64,000 bases of DNA, from NCBI GenBank assembly GCA_964473525.1, contig CAYYPK010000017.1, forward strand, positions 78,163 to 142,162, written 5' to 3'. Both the position numbers and the translations under genes were made by a program. The notes beneath the pieces are model-generated. The model was not told the origin of the DNA, ran no database searches, and worked only from the letters and a program-made list of their open reading frames with translations. Positions 7,977 through 17,100 of this stretch are shown piece after piece. The DNA is from GCA-2687025 sp964473525 (lineage in GTDB: Bacteria; Poribacteria; WGA-4E; GCA-2687025). The first letter of the stretch is position 1. Every line of letters starts with the position of its first letter.

Positions 7977-8741
7977 TTAGCGGGCCTGACCTTCGTCGGC
8001 AGGCGCGTCATTATCCGCGTCCCCGCGAATGTGGCGCAAGACGGCCGCCCGCCACGACGGCTCCGTGTCGTCCATGCCCACACATAGCTCGGCCGCCGTG
8101 CCGATGCCCACTACGCGTCCCTTGTGCAGGATCACCGCGCGGTCGATGACGTCCTCGAGGAGTTCGGGCAGGTTCGTCGCCAACAGGATCGCCTTACCCA
8201 TCGCGCGGAGCTCGGCCAATATCTCCGCCATCTCCGCCTGTCCTGCTACGTCGAGACCGGCTAGCGGCTCGTCTAGCAGTAGGACGGGTGGGTCGTGCAG
8301 CAGCGCCCTCGCTAGCTCTACTCGCTGGGCCTCGCCGCGCGATAGATCCGTCAAATGCGCGTCGGTGAGATGCCCTACGTCCGTTAGGTCCAGCGCTTGT
8401 GCTATCGCCTCCGCGCGGTCCTCTCGCGGCAGTCGGTGCGACGCCGCCATCGCCTTCATGTACGTCGCTACGTCCGTCTGGTCGGGGAAGAGGGGCGTCT
8501 CCGCAACGTAGCCTATTCGCTTTCTCGCTTCGCGTGGCTTGCGGCGCACGTCGATCCCCGCCACCTGCGCGTTGCCCGACGCGCTGCGCGTTGCCGTAGC
8601 TAGCGTCTGGATCACGAGGGACTTGCCCGACCCGTTCGCGCCTAGGAGGGCGACGCACTCGCCCTCGTCGACCGTGAGCGAGACGTCGGTAAGGAGGCCA
8701 CGGCGGCGGGCTCGGACGCTGATGGTGTCCAGTTGTAACAC
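7977..8741 (-). CDS. ABC transporter ATP-binding protein, H-loop histidine replaced
   Basis: A 254-residue ATPase when read from the GTG at 8741, where homology begins; a longer frame to 8852 adds a low-complexity N-terminus. Visible are Walker A GANGSGKS (34-41), the signature LSRGEAQRV (133-141) and Walker B VLLLDEP (153-159). The Q-loop position reads VAET, as in CcmA/DrrA-like exporters. The switch region reads LLATNLPE, with Asn190 in place of the usual histidine, which would weaken hydrolysis or make it a degenerate site. No permease gene is adjacent, so its partner must be elsewhere. It is divergently arranged with the giant WD40 gene. Confidence 0.85.
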   Translation of the reverse strand: MLQLDTISVRARRRGLLTDVSLTVDEGECVALLGANGSGKSLVIQTLATATRSASGNAQVAGIDVRRKPREARKRIGYVAETPLFPDQTDVATYMKAMAASHRLPREDRAEAIAQALDLTDVGHLTDAHLTDLSRGEAQRVELARALLHDPPVLLLDEPLAGLDVAGQAEMAEILAELRAMGKAILLATNLPELLEDVIDRAVILHKGRVVGIGTAAELCVGMDDTEPSWRAAVLRHIRGDADNDAPADEGQAR

Positions 8742-9040
8742 TGCTGAATGCCGGTAGGGTGATGTGGATGCCGAAGTTCTACGAGCCCCGCGCAAGCATG
8801 TCAACCTGCGCCACGCCTGGCGCTGCGGGCGAATCGACTCAGACCCGGCCACAGCACACGACAGAAAGTTGGCGGATTTCGCCAGCGCGACCCGTCTACA
8901 TGGCAGGAACGGGCCCGGCGCCTCGATATCACACCGCGCGCAATGTGCGCGGCGCGGGGCCGTAGCTCTATACCATCGCTTCCTGCTGCATCGGAGCCCG
9001 TGGACAACGTCCGCGCAGTCGTCACTAGGGAAGGACCTCC
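8742..9040. other. Divergent intergenic region
   Basis: About 300 bases between the ABC ATPase and the giant WD40 gene. A short inverted repeat (CCGCGC...GCGCGG, 8934-8952) is the only structure seen. A TATACC at 8969-8974 could be a -10 but has no credible -35. GGGAAGGA just before 9041 is the ribosome site of the plus-strand gene. Confidence 0.5.
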
Positions 9041-12000
9041 ATGGTCGCCTTGTCCCGCCGATCGAACGCCGTGCACCGCTCCCAAACTCGCTGCGTCATC
9101 GGCCTGATGGCTGCCGCGCTTCTCACGGTCAACGTTGCCCATGCACTACCCGACGGTGCCTTGGACCGCCTCGGATTCGGCCTTCCAGAGGCAGTCACGT
9201 ACTCGCCAAACGGGGATATCCTCGCGGTGGCCACAAGAATCGGTGTCGAGCTATGGGACACCAGCACCGACCAGCGCACGGCTTTCTTCGAACCAGGCGC
9301 TAGTGTTTGGTCTGTCGCGCTCTCTCCCAACGGAGACACGCTCGCGGCCGGTATCTCTGACGGAACGGTGAGGCTTTGGGATGTCCACACTCGACAAGAG
9401 GTCGCCGCCCTGCAAGGGCACACGTTCTCGGTGGAATCTGTCGCGTTCTCACCCGACGGAGCGACCCTCGCGAGTGCTGACTGGGAAGCGGTGAGGCTCT
9501 GGGACGTCAGCGCGCGGCAGGAGATCGCGACACTGCAAGGCCACACCGACGGGATTGCCTGCGTGGCCTTCTCGCCCGACGGCGACATCCTCGCGAGCAG
9601 CAGCTGGGACACCACCATTAAGCTCTGGGATGTCCACACGCAACAAGAGACCATAACGCTAGAAGGACACACGGGCGCGGTCAAATCCGTGGTCTTCTCG
9701 CCTGCGGGCGACATTGTGGCCAGCGGCAGCTGGGACACCACCGTAAAGCTCTGGGACGTCAATGCGGGGCAGGAGGTGGCAACACTTCTGGGACACACGA
9801 GTCAAGTGCAATTCGTCGCGTTCTCACCTGACGGAGACGGCCTTGCGAGCGCAAGTTGGGACGACACGGTGAAGCTGTGGGACGTCAACGGCCAGCAGGA
9901 GGTAGCGACACTCCAAGGCCACACGCAGGACGTCAGCTCCGTGGCGTTTTCGCCAGGCGGAGGAACCCTCGCGACCGCGAGCGATGACGGCACGGTAAAG
10001 CTGTGGGACGTAAGTGCGCGGCAAGAGCGGGCAACCCTACCAGGACACACAGACGGTGTCCGGTCCATCGCGTTCTCCCCCTCTGGAGAAGTCCTAGCGA
10101 CCAGCAGCGACCTGCACGTCAACTTGTGGGACGTCAGCGCAGGGCAGGAGTTGGCGGCCCTGCACGGACATGTGGATCGCGTCGATTCTGTTGCGTTCTC
10201 GCCAGACGGCGACACGATCGCCAGTGGTGGCTTTCAGCGGGTAAAGCTCTGGGATGTCAGCGCGGAGCAGGAGATCACGACCCTACACGGGCACGCCTCA
10301 TGGGTAAGCGCCGTCGCCTTCTCGCCGGCCGGCGGCATCCTCGCAAGTGGCGGCGACGACGACACTGTGCGGCTTTGGGACGTCAACACAGAACAGGGAA
10401 CCGCCAGCTTGGAGGGGCACACGGAGATCATCCGATCAATCGCGTTCTCGCCGGACGGAGCCATCCTTGCGAGCGCGAGCGATGACGGCACGGTGAAGCT
10501 GTGGGATGTCGACGCACACCGAGAGATCGCGACGCTACAAGGGCACACCTCCTGGGTGTGGGCCCTTGCTTTCTCACCCAACGGGCGCACACTCGCCAGC
10601 GGCAGCACGGATAACACCGTAAAGCTCTGGGATGTCGACACGCGGCAGGAGACCGCGACCCTACAGGGACACGCCTTCTGGCTAAGAGGCGTTGCGTTCT
10701 CACGCAACGGTAATGTTCTCGCGAGCGCGAGCAGTGACGGCACCGTGAAGCTCTGGGATGTCCACGCGCGACAGGAGATCGCAACGCTGCTAGGACACAC
10801 AGCCTCGCCGACCTCAGTCGCCTTCGCCCCGCAAGGCCACGCGCTCGCAAGCGGCAGCTCGGACGGGACCGTCCTACTGTGGGACATGTCGCCGTATGTC
10901 CCGTCGCCCCATTTCGCGGCCCGCAGTGCATGGGTCGTCGACCGTGACGCCAATGCTGACGGAGTGGCGAACCCGGGCGAACGTGTCGAACTGCGTGCGC
11001 GTATGAAGAACGAAGGCGCCCTGGACGCGGCGAACGTCGTTGCCACGCTGACCACCGCCGACACCGACGTTACCGTCGTCAACGGCGAGGCAACACACGC
11101 TACATGGCCGGCCGGGGCAGCGCGTGACAACGTGGGATTCGTGTTGGACATCGCTCCTGACGCCACTCCCCACGACGTGACCGTCGTCGTGGATGTGACA
11201 GCGGACAACGGCGGCCCGTGGCAGTTCACGTACACGTTCGCAATTGAGCCTCCACCACCAGGTCTTGCCAGCCGGAACTTCTGGGCCCGAGACGCCGTCT
11301 CCGGCAACGGCGACGGCGAGGCGAACCCCGGCGAACGCGTCGAGATCAAGGCGCGGCTCAAGCACGAGGGAGAGACGGATCTGCTTAATGTCGTGGCTAC
11401 ACTCAGTGGCGGCGACGGCGTGACCGTCATCGACGGTGAAGTCACCCACGCGACGTGGCCGGCGGGCGTGGCGCGCAACAACGACGGCTTGCTCGTGGAG
11501 ATCGACGCGGACGCCACGGGGCCGATCGAATTCACGCTGGACGTCACGGCGGACAACGGCGGCCCCTGGCAGTTCACGTACACGCTCCCTATCGTAGGGT
11601 CGGCGCCGGCGCCCGTATTCACGGCTCGGAGTTCTTGGATACGCGACAAGGACACGGGCAACGCCGATGGCCAAGCCGACGCCGGGGAGCGTGTTGAGTT
11701 CAAGGTGCGCCTGAGAAACGACGGCCCCGGCGATGCCCAGAACGTTGGGGTAGCACTCAGCAGCGCTGACGACGTCACCATCGTCGATGAGCCGGCAGAC
11801 ATCGCGTCTTGGCCTGCGGGAGTCGCGAGAACCAGCACCTTCCTTGTCGACATCGGTGCGGGCGCGTCTGGCGAGGCAGCTTTCGCTCTGAGCGTCACAG
11901 CCGACAGCGGCGGCCCGTGGCAGTTCACGTACGCTCTGCCTATAGTCGCGGCGGGGGCCCTCCCGTCCTTCACGGCGCGCAGTTCCTGGATCCGCGATAA

Positions 12001-13687
12001 GGACACCGGCAACGCCGACGGGCAGGCCGACGCAGGTGAGACGGTTGAGTTCAAGGTGCGCGTGAGGAACGACGGCCCGGGAGACGCGCACAACGTGGCG
12101 TTCTCGTTCAGCACCACGGGCGACATCGTTAGCTGGAGTAGCCCGGCCGGCCCCGAACTGTGGCCCGCAGGCGTTGCGAAGACGCTCACCTTCGATGTCG
12201 AGATTGGCGCGGACGCGACGGGTGAGCTGTCCTTCGGCCTGGAGATCTCCGCAGATACCGGCGGCCCCTGGCAGTCCGTGCACACGGTGCCTGTTGTGGC
12301 TGCGTCCGTCGCCCCGGCGTTCGCATCCCGCAGTTCTTGGATCCGCGACAAGGTCACCGGCGACGCTGACGGGCAGGCGGAGGGCGGGGAGCGCATTGAG
12401 TTCAAGGCCCGCCTCCGCAACGACGGGCCGGGAGCCGCCCAGAACGTCGCCGTGTCGCTAACCAGCGAAGCCGATGTGACGGTTGTGCAGGCGCCAGCCC
12501 CTTTGGAGTCGTGGTCCGCCGAGACAGCTCGGACCAACACGTTCCTCGTCGACATCGGGTCAGGCGTTGCGGGAGATGTGACGTTTACTGTTCACGTGAC
12601 GGCGGACAACGGCGGGCCCTGGGAGTTTCCGTACACCATATCGGTCGTGGCGGCCCCGGCCGCCGGCCTTGCTGCCCGCAGCTTCTGGGCGCGTGACCGG
12701 AGGACGGGCAACGACGACGGCGACGCCAACCCCGGCGAACGGGTGCAGATCAAGGCGCGCCTGAAGAATGAGTCGGATACCGAGTTCACGAACGTCGTCT
12801 CTACTCTGAGTACTGACAACCCCAACATCACCATCGTCAGCGCCCAGAAAACCTACGGTACCTGGGCCGCTGGCGCCGCCAAGAACAACGACGGTCTCCT
12901 CATTGACGTTGGCTCAGATGCGTCGGGTTCCGTGGCGTTCACCCTCGACGTCACCGCGGACAACGGCGGCCCGTGGCAGTACACGTACTCGCTGCCCATT
13001 GTGACGCTGCCAACGAACTTCGCGATGCGCAGCGGCTGGGCGCGCGACAAGGACACTGGCGACGGCGATGGTCAATCCGAAGCCGGCGAGCGTGTCGAGG
13101 TGCGGGTCCGTCTGAAGAACGAGGGGCAGATCGCTGGGGAGAACGTCGTCGTGACGCTCAGCACGACGGACGTGAACGCCACAGTGGCATCAGCGACCGT
13201 AACGCACGCGACGTGGCCAGCCGGGGTGGCGCGCAACAACGCAGGTCTTCTCGTCGATCTCGGAGAGGCGGTCGGCGGAACGGTCAGCTTCGTCGTGGAC
13301 GTGACCGCAGACAACGCAGGGCCATGGCAGTTCACGTTCGATCTGCCAGTTTCGGCGCCCGCGGCGCCAGCGTTGCTCGCGTCTGGCCTGCCAACGCGGA
13401 GCGCGGCCCTGCCCAACTACCCCAACCCGTTCAACCCCGAGACGTGGATACCGTTCGAGCTCGCCGAGTCGTCGGACGTCACCGTCCGGGTGTACGATAT
13501 GCGGGGTCACCAGGTGCGTCGCCTCGACCTGGGGTATCTAGACGCCGGCAGGTACCACGGCCGTTCGGCCGCCGCCCACTGGGACGGCCGCAACGACATC
13601 GGCGAAGCCGTCGCCAGCGGGGTGTATGTCTACGAGGTGCGCGCCGGGAGCTTCGTAGAGCGCCGACGGATGGTGATCCGCAAGTAG
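9041..13687 (+). CDS. Giant secreted WD40 protein with seven CARDB/Ig-like repeats and a FlgD-like C-terminal domain
   Basis: A 1548-residue exported protein. A signal peptide ends near AHA35. Residues about 50-622 form 14 WD40 units of the form 'VAFSPDGDTLAS..DGTVKLWDV..QEIATLQGHT', enough for two seven-bladed propellers. Residues about 625-1440 are seven repeats of ~110 residues, each opening like 'ARSSWIRDKDTGNADGQA', then 'GERVEFKVRLRNDGP', and closing with 'VTADNGGPWQFTYTLP'. This resembles CARDB/Ig-like modules, with an acidic calcium-type D-x-N/D-x-D-G loop. The last ~95 residues contain 'YPNPFNPETWIPFELAE' and 'SGVYVYEVRAGSF', a FlgD-like Ig/type IX-like sorting domain. AAGGA lies five bases before the ATG. 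A surface-bound or secreted adhesion/scaffold role is inferred. Confidence 0.88.
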   Translation: MVALSRRSNAVHRSQTRCVIGLMAAALLTVNVAHALPDGALDRLGFGLPEAVTYSPNGDILAVATRIGVELWDTSTDQRTAFFEPGASVWSVALSPNGDTLAAGISDGTVRLWDVHTRQEVAALQGHTFSVESVAFSPDGATLASADWEAVRLWDVSARQEIATLQGHTDGIACVAFSPDGDILASSSWDTTIKLWDVHTQQETITLEGHTGAVKSVVFSPAGDIVASGSWDTTVKLWDVNAGQEVATLLGHTSQVQFVAFSPDGDGLASASWDDTVKLWDVNGQQEVATLQGHTQDVSSVAFSPGGGTLATASDDGTVKLWDVSARQERATLPGHTDGVRSIAFSPSGEVLATSSDLHVNLWDVSAGQELAALHGHVDRVDSVAFSPDGDTIASGGFQRVKLWDVSAEQEITTLHGHASWVSAVAFSPAGGILASGGDDDTVRLWDVNTEQGTASLEGHTEIIRSIAFSPDGAILASASDDGTVKLWDVDAHREIATLQGHTSWVWALAFSPNGRTLASGSTDNTVKLWDVDTRQETATLQGHAFWLRGVAFSRNGNVLASASSDGTVKLWDVHARQEIATLLGHTASPTSVAFAPQGHALASGSSDGTVLLWDMSPYVPSPHFAARSAWVVDRDANADGVANPGERVELRARMKNEGALDAANVVATLTTADTDVTVVNGEATHATWPAGAARDNVGFVLDIAPDATPHDVTVVVDVTADNGGPWQFTYTFAIEPPPPGLASRNFWARDAVSGNGDGEANPGERVEIKARLKHEGETDLLNVVATLSGGDGVTVIDGEVTHATWPAGVARNNDGLLVEIDADATGPIEFTLDVTADNGGPWQFTYTLPIVGSAPAPVFTARSSWIRDKDTGNADGQADAGERVEFKVRLRNDGPGDAQNVGVALSSADDVTIVDEPADIASWPAGVARTSTFLVDIGAGASGEAAFALSVTADSGGPWQFTYALPIVAAGALPSFTARSSWIRDKDTGNADGQADAGETVEFKVRVRNDGPGDAHNVAFSFSTTGDIVSWSSPAGPELWPAGVAKTLTFDVEIGADATGELSFGLEISADTGGPWQSVHTVPVVAASVAPAFASRSSWIRDKVTGDADGQAEGGERIEFKARLRNDGPGAAQNVAVSLTSEADVTVVQAPAPLESWSAETARTNTFLVDIGSGVAGDVTFTVHVTADNGGPWEFPYTISVVAAPAAGLAARSFWARDRRTGNDDGDANPGERVQIKARLKNESDTEFTNVVSTLSTDNPNITIVSAQKTYGTWAAGAAKNNDGLLIDVGSDASGSVAFTLDVTADNGGPWQYTYSLPIVTLPTNFAMRSGWARDKDTGDGDGQSEAGERVEVRVRLKNEGQIAGENVVVTLSTTDVNATVASATVTHATWPAGVARNNAGLLVDLGEAVGGTVSFVVDVTADNAGPWQFTFDLPVSAPAAPALLASGLPTRSAALPNYPNPFNPETWIPFELAESSDVTVRVYDMRGHQVRRLDLGYLDAGRYHGRSAAAHWDGRNDIGEAVASGVYVYEVRAGSFVERRRMVIRK

Positions 13688-13754
13688 AAGCCATGAGTGG
13701 CGGGCAGTTAGCGCCACGCCTGAATCCGCCCATGGGCCACTTGAGGTGAGCCAA

Positions 13755-13785
13755 GACGCGTCCCGGCCGCGACGCGGGACGCGTC
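13755..13785 (+). terminator. Hairpin terminator after the giant WD40 gene
   Basis: Perfect 11-bp stem GACGCGTCCCG/CGGGACGCGTC with a 9-base loop, about 70 bases beyond the stop at 13687. No long T-run follows. A second GC-rich hairpin lies near 13822-13845. The rest of 13688-14083 shows no gene. Confidence 0.65.
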
Positions 13786-14083
13786 CTGATCTGCTGCTTG
13801 TCGGCATGAGAAGTATGACGCCCCGGGGCAGGGGGCCGCCCCGACATGAGAAGGCGCCCAAGAGGCTGGCCCGGCGGACGAGCGAACCGCCCAACCAGCC
13901 ACACGCCCAAGTGCGAACACTGCCCTTCCCGCAGTGCGACCGTCCTCGATTTCCGTAGCCGCCGCCGGCTCCATGATCGGCCATGAATTCCGCTCTGAGC
14001 AGCAAGGCCGCTGCACACCAAACTCGCCCCAACGCTGACCTTACGCCGCAGAGACGAGACGACGTCAGTGCGACATGGGACTG

Positions 14084-14112
14084 TTGTATAGGAATTAACC
14101 TAGAGCTACAAT
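14084..14112 (+). promoter_or_regulatory. Sigma70-type promoter upstream of the second giant gene
   Basis: TTGTAT (14084-14089) and TACAAT (14107-14112) are separated by 17 bases inside an AT-rich island unlike the surroundings. The -10 matches at 5 of 6 positions. The ribosome site GAAGGGGG and the ATG at 14154 follow, giving a leader of about 35 bases. This also argues against the upstream start at 13983. Confidence 0.6.
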
Positions 14113-14153
14113 TCTGTGCGTTCGGCAGTCGGCGTTTGCTGAAGGGGGCAGCA

Positions 14154-17100
14154 ATGGACCCGCGCGGAAGACCGTATCGCGGACCTCGCTGGGGCACATG
14201 GGTCGTCGTCGTTCTGCTAGTAGTGACTGGCGTGGAGCGCGCGGCCACGCAGGAAGTCGTGTTTCAGCGGGATTTCGAACCTGCGACGGGGCCCGGCGAG
14301 ACGACCAGCCCGTCTGGCCGCGGCTTTGCCGGCAGGTTCGGGAACAACGTCGCCGGATTCACGCTGGACGACCTGCCACCGCATGCGGGCGTGAGGATCC
14401 AATTCTCCCTGTATCTTATCGGTAGCTGGGACGGCAACCACGAATACTACGGGCAAGACATATGGTCCATGGGCGTCGTTGGTGGGCGCACGTTGGTGCG
14501 AACGCCGTTCGCGAACGGCTTCGATAGGGCGTTCCCCGACGATCCACACGAGCGAAACACGCTGGGCTACCCGACCTCTAACGGTGGGGACTCCGTGTAC
14601 TTCTTCGATGTGGAAACAGCTCATTCCGAGTCGAGCATTCGCATCGAATTCGCGGCATCAGGCCTCCAGAGCCTGTCGGACGAGAGCTGGGGTGTCGATG
14701 ACATTGTCGTCACCGTCGGAGATGCGCCCTCGGTCGACACGCGAGTGCCAGGATTGCCCCTAGATCCGCAGGCGACTGCCGCGTATCAGGGCGCCGTCAT
14801 CTCGTGGGACGCGTCTTCCTACATCGGCGTCGGGATCGACCGCTACCGCATCCTCCGGTCACCCGCGCCATCCAACCTGGGTAGGCTGGGCTTTGTCGTC
14901 GTGGCTGGCGACACCACCGTGGCCACGGTAGACGGGCTCTCGACCGGCGGCACGCAATACACGTTCCGCGTCATGGCCATCGACACGCTCGGAAACATCA
15001 GCATCTCGGAGGCCACAGACCCCGTGATACCCCTCGCGGAACCCCCCGGTCCTGCGACGCCGAGTATGGAGTTTGTGGCGACGCACGTCGATGACAACAC
15101 GGTGGGTGACAGCGACGGGGATGGCGACGGCAGAGCGGAGCCCGGCGAGACCATCGAGCTCTCGGTATTTCTGGCGAATGGCGGCGCGGCGGACGCCACC
15201 GGTGTAGTTGGGAACCTCACCAGCGCCGACCCAGACGTCATAGTTACATCCGCCACCTCTACATACGGCTCGGTGCCTGCGGGTACTGCCAGCAGCGGTC
15301 TCTTCTACGTCGTAGCCATCTCCCCAGACGCGGCTCCCCACGGCGCGAGCTTCTCCCTGACCGTCACGGCAGAGAACGGTGGCCCGTGGGAGCTCACGTT
15401 CGTGGAGGAGATATATGAGCAGGATGCTGGCCCGCCGGATGGCAACGACGAGCCCTGGAATGCCACCCACGTCCTGCCGGACGGCGCCTGGCACGACGAG
15501 TCGTTCGGCTCCGGTAGCGATGTCGACTGGTTCCGCTTCGAGGCGGTGGCTGGCTCTGCGTACACGGTGGAGACCGGTGGTCTTGGCGGCGGCGCGGACA
15601 CCGTCATCGCGCTCTACGGCGACCCGCCATCGATCCGGATCAGCAGGAACGACGACTATCCGGGATACGCGAGGGCCTCTCGGATCGACTGGATCGCCAC
15701 GGCCTCCGCGACAGTACTGATCGAGGTCCGGCAATTCGGCAGCTCGGGCACGGGCACGTACAGTGTGCGGGCATTTCCGACCGAACTGCCCGGTGAGGGC
15801 AACGACGTCTCTACGGGCGCCACCCCGCTGACAGCCGACGGGGCATGGCTGGACGAGTCGTTCAGCTCCGCCGGCGACGTGGACTGGTTCGAATTCGAGG
15901 GAGTGGCCGGTTCTACATACGCGGTCGAGACCGGTCGCCTGCTCGACGGCGCGGACACGGCCATCACCCTTTTCGGCCCGTCCTCGATCTCCCCGATAGG
16001 CGAGAACGACGACTACCCGGGCGCCAGTCGCGCCTCCAGAATCGACTGGGTTGCCGCGGCGTCCGGAACATACCTGGCTCATGTCAGGCACTGGTCGGGC
16101 TCGGGCACGGGCTCTTACAGCGTCCGGGTCGAGACGTTGTCCGTTGGCCCGTCGTTCGCGATGCGCAACGCCTGGATCTTTGACGGCGGAGGCGACGCGA
16201 ACGGAGATGGCATGGCGGACGCTGGCGAGCGCGTGAGACCACGCGTTCGGCTGAAGAACGAGGGCGCAGGCGCGGCGAGCAACGTCCGAGTCGTCCTCTG
16301 GATCGACGATGCCGACGTGGTCGTGGTTAACGGCGAGGCACTTCACAGTTCCTGGCCCGCCGGGGAGGCACGCAACAACGAGGGCTTTGTTCTGGACATT
16401 ACTCCAGATGCAACCGCGCACGCCGTGACCGCTGTCGTCGACGTGACGGCAGACAGCGGCGGCCCCTGGCGTTTCACGTACACATTCCAGATCGTCCCGC
16501 CGCCCCCGGGTCTCGCGGCTCGCAGTTTCTGGATGAGGGACAGAACCACGGGCAACGACGATGGCGACGCGAACCCCGGCGAACGCGTAGAGATCAAGGC
16601 GCGCCTCAAGCACGAGGGCGAAACCGACCTGCTGAACGTCGTCGCCACGCTTCGCAGCTCGGACGATGTCACCATCGTACGCGGGCAAGTCACCCACGCG
16701 ACGTGGCCAGCAGGCGTAGCCAGAAACAACGACGGACTGCTCGTGGAACTTGGCGTGGGCGTCACGGCTTCAGTGGCGTTCACGCTGGATGTCGCGGCGG
16801 ACAACGGTGGTCCGTGGCAGTTCAGCTTCACGCTTCCCGTTGTGCCGCTGCCGGTTGTGCTCACCCAGCGCAACTTCTGGATCAGAGACAAGGTAACGGG
16901 CAACGCGGATGGCGATGCCAACCCCGGCGAACGACTGGAAGTGCGCGCGCGCATCCGCAACGACAGCCTGGTGGATGCGGAGAACGTCCTTGTCGAGCTC
17001 ACGTCGACCGACCCCAGCGTCACTGTCGTGAGCGGTCAAGTGGCGCATGCGACCTGGCCTGCGGGGATCGCCAGGAACAACGAAGGTCTCGTCATTGAGG

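Noticed and set aside
10234..12555. Long open frame (773 codons) antisense to the first giant gene
   Set aside because: It is a GC-rich shadow of the repeats with low-complexity Ser/Arg/Pro content and no ribosome site. The sense frame has clear domains.
9400..13400. Regular direct repeats that could be taken for a CRISPR or satellite array
   Set aside because: The periodicities (~126 and ~330 bases) are whole codons and correspond to WD40 blades and ~110-residue protein repeats in an intact reading frame.
13983..14153. Upstream ATG extension of the second giant protein
   Set aside because: A promoter and a strong ribosome site lie inside it, and the signal peptide begins only after the ATG at 14154.
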